Below are positions 33,236-43,494 of a stretch of 64,000 bases of DNA, one piece after another. This stretch comes from Pseudorhodoplanes sp. (GTDB taxonomy: Bacteria; Pseudomonadota; Alphaproteobacteria; Rhizobiales; Xanthobacteraceae), in contig JALHOD010000008.1 of NCBI GenBank assembly GCA_022843165.1, positions 101,198-165,197 on the forward strand, given 5' to 3'. Positions within the stretch are counted from its first letter, which is position 1; each line of letters begins with the position of its first letter. The notes beneath the pieces are model-generated. The model saw nothing but the letters and a program-made list of their open reading frames with translations. It was not told the origin of the DNA and made no database searches. The position numbers were made by a program, and so were the translations under genes.

Positions 33236-33497
33236 TGCACGGTCGCGATAGCATTTTGCAGGCACTTTTTGGCGCTTTGCCGGCTCTAGGCTTGCCAGCG
33301 CCATCCCCCAATAAAGCCGACATTTCCGGTCAGGGTTGCGTTTGCGTTCAGGCCCGTGGATCTCTGTGATTGTGAACCGAACCAAGATTTGGTATTATGT
33401 ATACTAAGGTGGCAGACGCGTTTTATACGCCTTTGACAAGCCGCCTCCGGGCCTTTCGCCCCAATAAAAATACAGTCGCGATAGGGAGGCTAACGCC

Positions 33498-34667
33498 ATG
33501 GAACTTCATGAGTTTCAAGCGAAGGGGCTGCTGTCCCGCTATGCTCTTGAGTGTCCACAGGGACACGTCGCTGCCACCCCGGAAGAGGCGGAACGCGCCG
33601 CAACCTCGCTCGGGTCGTCAAATCTCTTCGTCAAGGCCCAGATCCATGCCGGCAGCCGCTTCAAGGCCGGAGGGGTCCGCAAGGTCCGCTCCCCGGCGGA
33701 GGCGAAGGCCGCGGCCCGGGAACTCCTGGGACAGAAACTTGTCACCCAGCAGACCGGTCCCGGCGGCCAGACCGTCAGAAGCGTATTGGTGGAAGCCGGC
33801 GTCGAGGGCGGGCAGGAACTCTATCTGGCGATGATCGTCGATGGCTCGTCCGGTGCGCTCATGGTGATGGGCGGCGACGGCGGCACCGACGTGGAAGAGC
33901 GGACAGGCAACGGATTGCCGTCGCTGAAAGCCCTGCTGCTGGGCACAAGCGGTGAAATGCATCCCGGCGAGATTGCGGATTTCTGCAAGGCTCTCGGACT
34001 GTCCGGCGCCGCGGCGGAGAATTGCGTCGGTGTCATCCGCAACATGCATCGCGCCTTCATCGAACTCGATGCCAGCCTTATCGAGATCAACCCGCTTCTT
34101 GTCACTGCGGGCGGCGGTCTGGTTGTGGCCGACGCCAAGGTCATGCTCGATGACAACGCCATGTTCCGGCACCCCGATCTCGCCGCGCTGCGCGACCAGA
34201 GCGATGTCGACGCCGTCGAACTGAAGGCGCAGCAGCATCAGATCAATTTCGTTCAGCTCACGGGCGATGTCGGCATCGTTGCGAATGGCGCCGGGCTCGG
34301 GCTGGCCACGCTCGATCTGGTGCGTGCGGCCGGCGGCGTGCCGGCGAATTTCATGGACATCCGCACCACCGCCAAGAGTCTGGACATCGCGCAAGGGATC
34401 AGTCTGGTGCTCGACAATCCCCGCGCCAAGGTTCTGTTGATTAACGTCTATGGCGGCGGCATGCAGCCCTGCGACACCATCGTCGAAGGCTTGGGTATTG
34501 CCGTGCGCCGCAAGGGCAAGTCCCTGCCGATCGTTCTGCGTCTGACCGGCAACAATGAGGAACTGGCCCGGCTGCGGCTGATCAGTTTCAATCTGCAAGC
34601 CGTCGAATGCGGCGACATGTGGCAGGCCGCCACGCGCGCCGTTGCCATCGCCGCCGGGAGGGGATGA
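33498..34667 (+). CDS. succinyl/malyl-CoA synthetase beta-subunit-like ATP-grasp protein (389 aa)
   Basis: Collinear with SucC/MtkA: MELHEFQAKGLLSRY at the start, VKAQIHAGSRFKAGGVRKV for nucleotide binding, LIEINPLLV and NVYGGGMQPCDTIVEG near the C-terminus. The glycine-rich DVGGGAT segment of ordinary beta subunits is here DIRTTAK, a marked departure. With the next gene it should form an acid-CoA ligase; succinate is not the safe guess. GGGAGG precedes the ATG. A GTATAC-containing AT-rich stretch about 100 bases upstream may hold the promoter. Confidence 0.85.
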   Translation: MELHEFQAKGLLSRYALECPQGHVAATPEEAERAATSLGSSNLFVKAQIHAGSRFKAGGVRKVRSPAEAKAAARELLGQKLVTQQTGPGGQTVRSVLVEAGVEGGQELYLAMIVDGSSGALMVMGGDGGTDVEERTGNGLPSLKALLLGTSGEMHPGEIADFCKALGLSGAAAENCVGVIRNMHRAFIELDASLIEINPLLVTAGGGLVVADAKVMLDDNAMFRHPDLAALRDQSDVDAVELKAQQHQINFVQLTGDVGIVANGAGLGLATLDLVRAAGGVPANFMDIRTTAKSLDIAQGISLVLDNPRAKVLLINVYGGGMQPCDTIVEGLGIAVRRKGKSLPIVLRLTGNNEELARLRLISFNLQAVECGDMWQAATRAVAIAAGRG

Positions 34668-35551
34668 TGACCATTCTCGTCGACCAGAATACAAAAGTGC
34701 TGTGCCAGGGCATGACCGGCTGGGCCGGAACCTATCACACCAACCGCATGATCCAGTATGGCACCAACATCGTCGCCGGCGTCACGCCGGGCAAGGGCGG
34801 CAAGTCGCATATCGATGTGCCGGTCTTCAACACGGTGACGGAAGCGATGGCGGCAACGGGCGCTAATGCCAGTTGTGTATTCGTTCCGCCGCCCAACGCG
34901 GCTGCGGCAATCATCGAAGATATCGAGGCGGAAATGCCTCTCGTCGTGGTCGTCACCGAGCGCATTTCCGCGCTCGACATGGTGCGGGTCCGCGAAGCGC
35001 TGAAAGGCTCGAAGACGCGCATGGTCGGCCCCAATTCGCAGGGCGTTCTCGCGCCGGACGTCTGTCAGATCGGCGTTATGGCGACCGATCGCGCCCGGCG
35101 CGGCAGCATCGGCGTGGTGTCGCGCTCGGCCTCGCTGACTAGCGAAGTGGTCGCGCAACTGACCGCGGCGGGTCTTGGTCAGTCGACCACGATCGGGATC
35201 GGCGGCGATGCCGTGCACGGCATGGGTTTCGCGGAATGCCTCGGCCTGTTCTTCGCCGATCCGCAGACCGATGCCGTCGTGATGATTGGCGAGATCGGCG
35301 GCAACGAGGAGCAGGAGGCGGCGCGTTATCTGCGCGAAAGCGGCCTGATAAAGCCGGTGGTCGCGCTGATCGCTGGCCAATATGCGCCGCCGCAGCGCCG
35401 CATGGGCCACGCCGGGACGCTGACGCTGCTCGGACGCGGCGATGCCGGTAACAAGATCGCCGATCTGGAAGCGGCCGGAGTCATGATCGCGCCGAGCGCG
35501 CATCTGGTCGGTGCCACCATGCGCGATGTGCTGGCCAAACGCGCGGCCTGA
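34664..35551 (+). CDS. succinyl/malyl-CoA synthetase alpha-subunit-like protein (295 aa)
   Basis: [38 protein letters not shown] and the active-site [11 protein letters not shown] (the phosphohistidine loop) match SucD/MtkB, so the catalytic His is kept. Departures include GPNSQGV for GPNCPGV and SRSASLTSE for SRSGTLTYE, in the CoA- and acid-binding loops. It overlaps the beta-subunit gene by 4 bases (ATGATGA; the second ATG is an alternative). The pair lies beside the hut genes but converges on hutH, so a link to histidine breakdown is doubtful. Confidence 0.87.
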   Translation: MMTILVDQNTKVLCQGMTGWAGTYHTNRMIQYGTNIVAGVTPGKGGKSHIDVPVFNTVTEAMAATGANASCVFVPPPNAAAAIIEDIEAEMPLVVVVTERISALDMVRVREALKGSKTRMVGPNSQGVLAPDVCQIGVMATDRARRGSIGVVSRSASLTSEVVAQLTAAGLGQSTTIGIGGDAVHGMGFAECLGLFFADPQTDAVVMIGEIGGNEEQEAARYLRESGLIKPVVALIAGQYAPPQRRMGHAGTLTLLGRGDAGNKIADLEAAGVMIAPSAHLVGATMRDVLAKRAA

Positions 35552-35681
35552 CGCATGCGCCGACCTTCAGCGCGGTGGCATCTGGCCGCCGATGGACGAC
35601 GGCGTGATCGGCAAAAGGGCATCGGTTTGGTGTCCGATCGCACGCGGACTTTATAGTTCGGTTCACCATCTGGACCAGGCG

Positions 35682-37223
35682 TTATGCCATGCAGATTTCC
35701 GGCAGCAGGTCTTCACCGGCGGCGGTAATGACAGCGCCCGAGCGGATCAGTTCGATCGCGCTCTGGATATGCGGATGAAGATAATGATCTTCGTCCAGCA
35801 GCGGGGCGCTTTGGCGAACGCGCTTGATCGCAGCCTGCAATGGAGGGCTTGTCCTCAGCGGCTCATGAAAGTGGCAGCCTTGCGCCGCCGCCAGCAATTC
35901 GATCGCGACGACGGCCGAGGCGTTCTCGGCCATCGCGATCAACCGCCGCGCGCCATGCGCGGCCATCGACACATGATCTTCCTGATTGGCGGAGGTCGGA
36001 ATCGAGTCAACGCTCGCGGGCATGGAACGCTGCTTGTTTTCCGCGACCAGCGCCGCTGCCGTCACCTGCGGAATCATGAAGCCGGAATTCAGGCCGGGTT
36101 TCGGCGTCAGGAACGCCGGCAGTCCCGACAGGGCCGGGTCCACCAGCATGGCGATGCGGCGCTCGGCTAGCGAGCCGATTTCGCACAGCGCGATCGCGAT
36201 CATGTCGGCGGCGAAGGCGACCGGTTCGGCGTGGAAATTGCCGCCCGAAAGCGCGACATTGCCGTCGGTGAAGATCAGCGGGTTGTCGGTGACGCTGTTG
36301 GCCTCGATGCGCAGGGTGTCCGCGGCGTTGCGCAGCATGTCGTGGCAGGCGCCCATCACCTGCGGCTGGCAGCGCAGGCAGTAGGGGTCCTGCACGCGAT
36401 CGTCATTGACAAGATGCGAGGCGCGGATGGCGCTGCCGGCGAGCAGTGCGCGCAAGGCCGCCGCCGTGGCGATCTGGCCGGGATGCCTGCGCAACACGTG
36501 GATGCGCGAGTCGAACGGCGTGTCGGAGCCGCGCGCAGCGTCGGTCGACAACGCACCGGTCACCAGCGCCGACCGCAGCACGGTCTCGGCCTCGAACAGG
36601 CCGGCCAGCGCATAGGCGGTGGAAAATTGCGTGCCGTTGAGGAGCGCAAGCCCCTCCTTGGGTCCGAGCGTAACCGGCACAAGTCCGGCGCTCGCCAGCG
36701 CCTCGATCGCGGGCCGCCGGCCATTCGGGCCGGTGATGAAACCGACGCCGATCATGGTGGCGGCGAGATGCGCGAGTGGCGCGAGATCGCCCGATGCGCC
36801 GACCGAACCTTGCGCGGGAATCTCCGGGACCAGTTCCTTGTCCAGAAAAGCCTGCAGCAATTCGAGCGTGGCGAGGCGGATGCCGGAGGCGGCCTGCGCC
36901 AGGCTTGCGAGCTTCAGCGCGATCATCAGCCGGACGACAGGCGCCGGCATCGGTTCACCAACGCCCGCCGAATGCGACAGCACGATATTGCGCTGAAGCG
37001 CGGCGAGATCGGTGGCCTCGATCCTGACATTCGCCAGCTTGCCAAATCCGGTATTGACGCCATAGACGGCGTTGCCGCTCGCCAGAATGGCATCGACCGC
37101 CTTGGCATTGGCCTCGATGGCCGGAAAACAGGCCGCGTCCAGCGTGACCGAGCGGCCGCGATAGATCGCGCGCCAGTCGGCGAGGGAGACATGACCCGGA
37201 TTGAGGATGATCGGTTGCGTCAT
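35682..37223 (-). CDS. hutH: histidine ammonia-lyase (513 aa)
   Basis: The first step of histidine degradation: L-histidine to trans-urocanate plus ammonia. The MIO electrophile forms from A143-S144-G145 in [16 protein letters not shown], and the catalytic Tyr54 lies in [23 protein letters not shown] and [15 protein letters not shown] are further HAL signatures. The length is normal (about 510). It is divergent from the ABC transporter genes across a 180-base gap; the rest of the hut genes lie just beyond the transporter. Confidence 0.96.
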   Translation of the reverse strand: MTQPIILNPGHVSLADWRAIYRGRSVTLDAACFPAIEANAKAVDAILASGNAVYGVNTGFGKLANVRIEATDLAALQRNIVLSHSAGVGEPMPAPVVRLMIALKLASLAQAASGIRLATLELLQAFLDKELVPEIPAQGSVGASGDLAPLAHLAATMIGVGFITGPNGRRPAIEALASAGLVPVTLGPKEGLALLNGTQFSTAYALAGLFEAETVLRSALVTGALSTDAARGSDTPFDSRIHVLRRHPGQIATAAALRALLAGSAIRASHLVNDDRVQDPYCLRCQPQVMGACHDMLRNAADTLRIEANSVTDNPLIFTDGNVALSGGNFHAEPVAFAADMIAIALCEIGSLAERRIAMLVDPALSGLPAFLTPKPGLNSGFMIPQVTAAALVAENKQRSMPASVDSIPTSANQEDHVSMAAHGARRLIAMAENASAVVAIELLAAAQGCHFHEPLRTSPPLQAAIKRVRQSAPLLDEDHYLHPHIQSAIELIRSGAVITAAGEDLLPEICMA

Positions 37224-37403
37224 CGGTTTACAATGATGTGTCGGTTCCGAAACTCTAGCATTGCCCGCAAAATTGGCGACGCCGGTGGTGCAAGGACGTC
37301 AGGTCTCACCTCCTGCGTCAGAGGTCCTGATTGACCTGTCCCTTTGGCCCATGCTTGCATAAGCCAAAGCCGGTGTCCGGCTGTTCCGTATTTGGAGGGG
37401 ATA

Positions 37404-38345
37404 ATGAGATCGATCTGGATGGCGGCCGCGGCCGCGATGACGCTGGCTGCGACGCCGGCACAGGCGCAGACTAAGGTGACCATCGGCATTTCCGGCTGGA
37501 CCGGCTTTGCGCCGCTGACGCTTGCCAAGGAAGCGGGTATTTTCGCCAGGAATGGCGTCGACGTGACCATCAAGAAGATTCCCCAAGCCAGCCGTCATCT
37601 GGCGATCGCGTCGGGTGACATCCAGTGCGCCGCCACCACGGTGGAAACCTGGATCGTCTGGAACGCCAACGGCGTCGCCACCACCCAGCTGTTCCAGCTC
37701 GACAAGTCCTACGGCGCCGACGGCATGGCAGTTCGCAAAGACGTGTCGTCCATCAAGGCGATCAAGGGCAAGACGGTCGCGGCTTCCGCGCCGGGCACAT
37801 CGCCCTATTTCGTGCTGGCCTGGATGCTGAAGAAGAACGGCCTGTCGGTGAAGGATGTCACCGTCGTCAACATGGAGCCGGGACCGGCGGCGCAGGCCTT
37901 CATTGCCGGCCAGAACGACGTGGCGATGACCTACGAGCCGTATCTGTCCGCCGTGCGCGAGAAACCCGATGCCGGCAAGATCATCGCCACCACGCTCGAC
38001 TATCCGATGGTGATGGATACTTTCGGTTGCACGCCGAAATTCATCGCGGAAAACGACGCCGCCGTGAAGGCGATGACCAAGAGCTATTTCGAAGCTCTGC
38101 AGATGATCGAGAAGGAGCCGGCCAAGGCCTACGAGATCATGGGCGCCGACGTGAAGCAGACCGGCGAGAAATTCGGCGCGTCCGCGAAATATCTGCGCTG
38201 GCAGGATCAGGCCGCCAACAAGAAGTTCTTCGCCGGCGAGTTCCAGACCTTCTCCAAGGAAGCCGCCGACCTGCTGCTGGAGATCGGGGTGATCAAGCAG
38301 ATTCCCGACCTGTCGAAGCTCGCGGATACCCGCTTTATCCAGTGA
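37404..38345 (+). CDS. NitT/TauT-type ABC transporter substrate-binding protein in the hut locus (313 aa)
   Basis: The signal peptide MAAAAAMTLAATPAQAQ is followed by a two-lobe SsuA/TauA-like domain (VTIGISGWTGFAPLTLAKEAG, IASGDIQCAATTVETW, AFIAGQNDVAMTYEPYLS). GGAGGGG precedes the ATG at 37404; an in-frame upstream extension of 20 codons is rejected. Lying between hutH and hutF it is likely to bind histidine, urocanate or a related imidazole, although the family is better known for sulfonates and aromatic acids. Confidence 0.9.
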   Translation: MRSIWMAAAAAMTLAATPAQAQTKVTIGISGWTGFAPLTLAKEAGIFARNGVDVTIKKIPQASRHLAIASGDIQCAATTVETWIVWNANGVATTQLFQLDKSYGADGMAVRKDVSSIKAIKGKTVAASAPGTSPYFVLAWMLKKNGLSVKDVTVVNMEPGPAAQAFIAGQNDVAMTYEPYLSAVREKPDAGKIIATTLDYPMVMDTFGCTPKFIAENDAAVKAMTKSYFEALQMIEKEPAKAYEIMGADVKQTGEKFGASAKYLRWQDQAANKKFFAGEFQTFSKEAADLLLEIGVIKQIPDLSKLADTRFIQ

Positions 38346-38353
38346 TCCCGCGT

Positions 38354-38388
38354 GCGGAGCAGGCCATGTCCTGCTCCGCGCCCTTTTT
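38354..38388 (+). terminator. rho-independent terminator / attenuator between binding protein and permease
   Basis: A perfect 10-bp GC-rich stem (38354-38363 with 38370-38379) with a 6-base loop is followed by gcccTTTTT. Its place inside the operon suggests partial termination, giving more binding protein than permease. Confidence 0.7.
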
Positions 38389-38443
38389 GGACCTATGATC
38401 GTGCAACACGGCGGCTGGCCGATGCGCTTGCAGGCGGATTGAG

Positions 38444-39217
38444 ATGAGGCCGCTTGCCCCGATCTCGAACGGTTCGCGCATCGTCCTCGGCATCCTGTTC
38501 TTCATTCTGTTCGTCGCCGCCTGGGCGTTCGCGACCTTCGGCGGCTATGTTTCCAAGACCTTTCTCGCCGATCCGGTGACGATGCTCGAGGACGGCTGGC
38601 TGCTGCTGACCAAGCACGGCTTTCTCGGCGATATCGGCATCACGGTCTGGCGCGTGGTCGGCGGCTTCATGATCGCCGCTCTGGTGGCGGTGCCGCTCGG
38701 GATCCTGATGGGCGCCTACAAGCCGATCGAGGCGTTCCTCGAGCCGTTCGTGTCCTTCGCGCGCTATCTGCCGGCGTCAGCCTTCATTCCGCTTCTCATC
38801 TTGTGGGCGGGCATCGGCGAATTGCAGAAGCTGCTGGTGATCTTCATCGGCTCGGTGTTCCAGATCATCCTGATGGTGGCGGTGACGGTGAGCGCCGTGC
38901 GCCGCGATCTGGTGGAAGCCGCTCTCACGCTCGGGGCCAAGGACAGCGGCATTCTGGCGCGCGTTCTCATTCCGTCGTCGGCGCCCGACATCGCGGAAAT
39001 CCTGCGTCTGGTGCTCGGCTGGGCCTGGACCTACGTGATCGTGGCCGAACTGATCGGCTCCTCGTCCGGTATCGGCCATATGATCATCGACAGCCAGGCT
39101 CTGCTGGCCACGGGCCAGATTATTTTTGGCATCATCGTGATTGGAATCATCGGCCTGATTTCCGATTACCTGTTCAAAGCGGTGAACCGGCATCTGTTTC
39201 CTTGGAGTCTGTCGTGA
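38444..39217 (+). CDS. NitT/TauT-type ABC transporter permease in the hut locus (257 aa)
   Basis: Five to six membrane helices with the family loop VRRDLVEAALTLGAKDSGILARVLIPSSAPDI, the contact for the ATPase. It follows the terminator-like hairpin at 38354-38388 and overlaps the ATPase gene by 4 bases. Confidence 0.92.
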   Translation: MRPLAPISNGSRIVLGILFFILFVAAWAFATFGGYVSKTFLADPVTMLEDGWLLLTKHGFLGDIGITVWRVVGGFMIAALVAVPLGILMGAYKPIEAFLEPFVSFARYLPASAFIPLLILWAGIGELQKLLVIFIGSVFQIILMVAVTVSAVRRDLVEAALTLGAKDSGILARVLIPSSAPDIAEILRLVLGWAWTYVIVAELIGSSSGIGHMIIDSQALLATGQIIFGIIVIGIIGLISDYLFKAVNRHLFPWSLS

Positions 39218-39999
39218 GTAAGCTTCTGGTCGAAAATGTTTCGCGCGTGTTTCCGCCGGTGCGCGGCGGTGCGCCGACGCGCGCACTCGAGCCCACAAAT
39301 ATCTCCATCGGCGACAACGATTTCGTCACCATCCTCGGGCCGTCGGGCTGCGGAAAATCGACCCTGCTGCGGCTGGTGGCTGGCCTCGACACGCCAACGA
39401 CGGGACAGATCCTGCTCGACCGCAAGCCGGTGAAAAATCCGGGACCGGATCGCGGCATGGTGTTTCAGTCCTACACTTTATTCCCATGGCTCACGATTGC
39501 GGAAAACGTCGCTTTTGGCCTGCGCGAAAAAGGCGTGTCGCTGCGCGAACGCACCGACGTGGTCCGGCAATGGCTCGACCGCGTCGGCCTGACCAATTTC
39601 GCGCATCACTATCCCAAGCAATTGTCTGGCGGCATGCAGCAGCGCACCGCCATTGCGCGGGCGCTCGCCAACGATCCGGCTATCCTGTTGCTCGACGAGC
39701 CGTTCGGCGCGCTCGACAACCAGACCCGCGCGCTGATGCAGGAGCTGCTGCTCGGTATCTGGGAGCGCGAACGCAAAACCGTCCTGTTCGTTACCCACGA
39801 TATCGAAGAGGCGATCTTTCTCGCCTCGCGCGTGGTCGTGATGACGGCGCGGCCGGGGCGCATCAAGGCCGATATCCCGATCGATCTCGGCTATCCCCGG
39901 CATTACACGGTGAAGACCAGCCCGGAATTCTCTGCCATCAAGGCGCGCCTGACCGAGGAGATCCGTGTCGAGGCGGTGCTGGCGGCAGGCGGCGTCTAG
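39214..39999 (+). CDS. NitT/TauT-type ABC transporter ATP-binding protein in the hut locus (261 aa)
   Basis: Walker A GPSGCGKST, signature LSGGMQQRTAIARA, Walker B ILLLDEPFGALD and switch VTHDIEEA are all intact. The GTG at 39214 lies within the permease stop (GTGA overlap) and has CTTGGAG upstream; a longer in-frame extension is ruled out because it covers the permease gene. The stop shares the bases CTAG with the opposing hutF stop. Confidence 0.93.
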   Translation: MSKLLVENVSRVFPPVRGGAPTRALEPTNISIGDNDFVTILGPSGCGKSTLLRLVAGLDTPTTGQILLDRKPVKNPGPDRGMVFQSYTLFPWLTIAENVAFGLREKGVSLRERTDVVRQWLDRVGLTNFAHHYPKQLSGGMQQRTAIARALANDPAILLLDEPFGALDNQTRALMQELLLGIWERERKTVLFVTHDIEEAIFLASRVVVMTARPGRIKADIPIDLGYPRHYTVKTSPEFSAIKARLTEEIRVEAVLAAGGV

Positions 40000-41405
40000 G
40001 CACCGGCCAGTTTTCGTAGCGTCTCACTATATCTGGCGCGAATGACGGCGTGCTGCCGGTGGCGACCTTCGCTGACGACCTGCTGGCCGTCGACGAAGAC
40101 CGATGTCACGGCCGCGCGGCCGGCCACGAAAATCCAGGTATCCAGCCGGATATCGTCAGGTGCGGCGGCCAGATCGGGGTGGTTGGCATCGAGCACCGCA
40201 AGATCGCAGTGCTTGCCGACGGCGATGGCGCCGGTGTCGCGTTGCAGCGCCTGGGCGCCGCCGGACAAGGCTTGCGTGAACAACCGGCGGCCGGTGGATT
40301 CGCCTTCCTCGGTGGTCATGACGTTGCGGCCGCGGTGCAAGAGGCGCTGGCTGTATTCGAGCTGCCGTAATTCGGCGCTGGCATCGATGTCGATATTGGA
40401 ATCGGTGCCGATTCCGAGGCGGCCCTGGGCCGCAATGAATTCAGGCCCGTTGAAAAAGCCGTCACCGAGCGACGCTTCGGTTAGCGGACAAAGTCCTGCC
40501 ACCGCGCCTGATCGCGCCAGCCGCTGCGTTTCGTCCTTCGTCATGTGTGTCGCATGAATCAGGCACCAGCGCGGATCGACCGTCATCTCGTCCAGCAGCC
40601 ATTGCACCGGCCGGCGCCCCGACCACGCCAGGCAATCCTCGACTTCCTTGGTCTGCTCCGCGGCATGGATATGGATCGGCCCGCCCGGCGTCGCGGCGAC
40701 CACCGCGCTCAAAGTGTCCGGTGTCACCGCCCGCAGCGAATGCGGCGCGATGCCGACTTGGGCCGAGGGCAGGGCGGCAACAATGGCCCGGCTGCGTTCA
40801 GCGAGTTTCAGAAAGCGATCCTGGTCGTTGAGAAAGCGCCGCTGCCCCGGCACCGCAGGCGCACCGCCGAACCCGCCATAATTGTAAAACGAGGGCAGCA
40901 GCGTCAGGCCGATCCCGGTTGCGTTGGCCGCAGCAGCGATACGCGCGGCCATTTCGCCCAGGTCGTCATAGGGCTTTCCGTCCGGCGCGTGATGCAGGTA
41001 GTGGAATTCCGCGACCGCCGTGAATCCCCGCTCCAGCATTTCCATGTAGGCGAAGGCCGAGATCGCCTCGACGTCGTCGGGGCTCAGTTGCCCGAGAAAA
41101 CGGTACATCACCTCGCGCCAGGTCCAGAAGCTATCATGCGCCGGGCCACGCCGCTCGGCGAGGCCCGCCATGGCGCGCTGGAAGGTATGGCAATGCAGGT
41201 TGGGCAGGCCGGGCAAAGCGAGGCCGGGAATACGGCGCGCCCCGTCCGGCTTCGCGCCAGCCTCGACCGCGCGGATCACGCCATTTGTAATCGTGACGCG
41301 AACATCGCGCGCCCAGCCCGACGGCAGAAAGGCGTGGTCGAAAAACAGCGGGGCGGGTCCGGAGGACGCACCCGATGTCGTTTTTGCTGCCGGCTGTGCT
41401 GTCAT
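39996..41405 (-). CDS. hutF: formimidoylglutamate deiminase (469 aa)
   Basis: An amidohydrolase-superfamily enzyme converting N-formimino-L-glutamate to N-formyl-L-glutamate plus ammonia. The metal site begins [15 protein letters not shown], and [33 protein letters not shown] and [10 protein letters not shown] are HutF hallmarks. The start at 41405 is chosen because the fold begins there; 141 further in-frame codons upstream overlap hutI in antisense and look non-coding. Its stop overlaps the ABC ATPase stop by 4 bases. Confidence 0.94.
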   Translation of the reverse strand: MTAQPAAKTTSGASSGPAPLFFDHAFLPSGWARDVRVTITNGVIRAVEAGAKPDGARRIPGLALPGLPNLHCHTFQRAMAGLAERRGPAHDSFWTWREVMYRFLGQLSPDDVEAISAFAYMEMLERGFTAVAEFHYLHHAPDGKPYDDLGEMAARIAAAANATGIGLTLLPSFYNYGGFGGAPAVPGQRRFLNDQDRFLKLAERSRAIVAALPSAQVGIAPHSLRAVTPDTLSAVVAATPGGPIHIHAAEQTKEVEDCLAWSGRRPVQWLLDEMTVDPRWCLIHATHMTKDETQRLARSGAVAGLCPLTEASLGDGFFNGPEFIAAQGRLGIGTDSNIDIDASAELRQLEYSQRLLHRGRNVMTTEEGESTGRRLFTQALSGGAQALQRDTGAIAVGKHCDLAVLDANHPDLAAAPDDIRLDTWIFVAGRAAVTSVFVDGQQVVSEGRHRQHAVIRARYSETLRKLAGA

Positions 41406-41447
41406 CTGGCGTCTATCTAAAGACAATTTCGGGGGCGGACACAATTC

Positions 41448-41457
41448 TGTATAGACA
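41448..41457. promoter_or_regulatory. HutC-like box in the hutF/hutI divergent gap
   Basis: TGTATAGACA resembles the TGTATAGACA / TGTxTAxACA cores described for HutC operators. It lies 4 bases before the hutI ATG in a gap of only 56 bases between divergent hutF and hutI, so one bound repressor could cover both starts. No hutC gene is in the window. Confidence 0.4.
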
Positions 41458-41461
41458 TCCG

Positions 41462-42664
41462 ATGCAACTGGACACGCTTTGGCTGGATGCGCGGCTGGCG
41501 ACCCTTGCACCGGGGCGTCCGGGGCTCGGGGTCGTGGAGAAGGGGGCGATCGGTGCCAGGGACGGCCGCATTGCCTATGCCGGCCCGCAAGCGGAATTGC
41601 CGTCCGGGATTGATGCGGTTGAGCGAAAGTCCCTGGATGGCCGCTGGGTGACCCCGGGGCTGATCGACTGTCACACGCATATCGTGCATGGCGGCGACCG
41701 CGCCCGGGAATTCGAGATGCGGCTGGCCGGCGCCAGCTACGAGGATATCGCCCGCGCCGGTGGCGGCATCCTGTCCACCGTGAAGGCCACACGCGCCGCC
41801 AGCGATGACGATCTGGTGCGAACGGCACTGGCCCGGCTGGACCGGCTGATCGCCGAAGGCGTCACCACTGTCGAAGTGAAATCCGGCTACGGACTCAACG
41901 AGGAGACCGAAACGCGGATGCTGCGCGCGGCACGCCGCCTGGCGAAGGAACGCAGGATCGATGTGATGACATCGTTTCTTGGCGCGCACGCCTTGCCGCC
42001 GGAATTTTCCGACAAGGACAGATATATCGATCTGGTTTGCGGCATGATCCCGGCGCTGACGCGCGAAGGGCTTGCTGATGCCGTCGATGCCTTCTGCGAG
42101 GGCATCGCCTTCTCGCCGGAGCAGACCGCGCGCGTGTTCGATGCGGCGAAAGCTGCAGGACTTCCGGTCAAGCTGCATGCCGATCAATTGTCCAACCTGC
42201 ATGGCGCGAAACTCGCTGCGCAGTATGGCGCGCTGTCGGCCGATCATCTGGAATACATTGATGAAGAGGGCACCGCTGCGATGGCGAAAACCGGCACCGT
42301 CGCTGTGCTGCTTCCCGGTGCGGCTTACATGTTGCGCGAGAAGCAATTCCCGCCCTTGGATCTCTTCCGCAAACACAGGGTGCCGGTCGCGGTCGCGACC
42401 GACTGCAATCCCGGCACCTCGCCGGTCACGTCGCTGCTCACCATCATGAATATGGCGGCGACATTGTTCCGGCTCACCGTCGACGAGATCATTGCCGGCG
42501 TTACCCGCGAGGCGGCGCGCGCGCTCGGGCGTTTGCCGGTCGTGGGAACTCTTGAGGCCGGAAAGTTCTGCGATCTCGCGATCTGGGACATCGAGCGTCC
42601 GGCCGAGTTAGTCTATCGTGTCGGGTTCAATCCGCTGTCGCAGCGTATCTGGAGAGGACAATGA
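41462..42664 (+). CDS. hutI: imidazolonepropionase (400 aa)
   Basis: Hydrolyses 4-imidazolone-5-propionate to N-formimino-L-glutamate. The metal motif is [22 protein letters not shown], with [27 protein letters not shown] and [10 protein letters not shown], all typical of HutI. The start at 41462 matches the family N-terminus [15 protein letters not shown]; no clear ribosome site is seen, and the HutC-like box occupies that place. It overlaps hutG by 4 bases. Confidence 0.95.
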   Translation: MQLDTLWLDARLATLAPGRPGLGVVEKGAIGARDGRIAYAGPQAELPSGIDAVERKSLDGRWVTPGLIDCHTHIVHGGDRAREFEMRLAGASYEDIARAGGGILSTVKATRAASDDDLVRTALARLDRLIAEGVTTVEVKSGYGLNEETETRMLRAARRLAKERRIDVMTSFLGAHALPPEFSDKDRYIDLVCGMIPALTREGLADAVDAFCEGIAFSPEQTARVFDAAKAAGLPVKLHADQLSNLHGAKLAAQYGALSADHLEYIDEEGTAAMAKTGTVAVLLPGAAYMLREKQFPPLDLFRKHRVPVAVATDCNPGTSPVTSLLTIMNMAATLFRLTVDEIIAGVTREAARALGRLPVVGTLEAGKFCDLAIWDIERPAELVYRVGFNPLSQRIWRGQ

Positions 42665-43494
42665 CCTGGCTTACCGTCCGCCGCGGGCAGACACCCCTGA
42701 TCGTATCGTTCCCGCACACAGGAACCACGATCCCCAAGGAGTATCAGGGCGAACTTGTTTCGCTCTGGCTTGCCCGCAAGGACACCGACTGGTGGATCGA
42801 CCGCCTCTATGACTTTGCCGGCAGCCTCAACGCCACCATTATCCACACGGACATCTCCCGCACGGTGATCGACGTGAACCGTGATCCGGCCGGCGTTTCG
42901 CTGTATCCGGGTCAGGCGACAACCGAGCTTTGCCCGACCTCAACGTTCGATGGTGAGCCGCTCTACAAGGGTAAGGCGCCAGACGAGGCGGAGATCGCCG
43001 TGCGTCGGCGAGACTATTTTGCGCCCTATCACGATGCACTGACCGCCGAGATCGCGCGCTTGCGGGCGATTCATGACAATGTCGTCCTCTACGATTGTCA
43101 TTCCATCCGCTCGGTCATTCCGCGCCTGTTCGAAGGCACGCTGCCGGAGATGAATATCGGCACCAATTCCGGCCAGAGCTGCGATCCCGAACTGACGCAA
43201 GCCGTCGCGTCGCTCGCGGCCGGCTCGTCGTTCAACCATGTCGTGAACGGCCGCTTCAAGGGCGGCTGGATCACGCGCCAATATGGTCGGCCGGGCCAAG
43301 GCGTGCATGCGGTGCAGATGGAGCTCGCCTGTCGCGCCTATATGCGCGAGCCGATGGGACCGCTGGAAGAGAACGACTGGCCGGCGCCCTATGAGGTAGC
43401 CTATGCCGAGTCCCTGAAGAACCTGCTGCTTCGCATCCAGCGCGCCTGCATGCATTTTGCTGAGGCGCGCAACTCTGTGAAGGTGACGCCATGA
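42661..43494 (+). CDS. hutG: N-formylglutamate deformylase (277 aa)
   Basis: The last step of the five-enzyme route: N-formyl-L-glutamate to glutamate plus formate. [51 protein letters not shown], and [24 protein letters not shown] are N-formylglutamate amidohydrolase signatures with the zinc-binding His/Asp residues. It is translationally coupled to hutI and hutU by 4-base overlaps. Confidence 0.95.
   Translation: MTWLTVRRGQTPLIVSFPHTGTTIPKEYQGELVSLWLARKDTDWWIDRLYDFAGSLNATIIHTDISRTVIDVNRDPAGVSLYPGQATTELCPTSTFDGEPLYKGKAPDEAEIAVRRRDYFAPYHDALTAEIARLRAIHDNVVLYDCHSIRSVIPRLFEGTLPEMNIGTNSGQSCDPELTQAVASLAAGSSFNHVVNGRFKGGWITRQYGRPGQGVHAVQMELACRAYMREPMGPLEENDWPAPYEVAYAESLKNLLLRIQRACMHFAEARNSVKVTP

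Noticed and set aside
41406..41828. A 141-codon N-terminal extension of hutF
   Set aside because: It lies antisense to hutI, has Arg/Pro-rich composition without family likeness, and the HutF fold starts at 41405.
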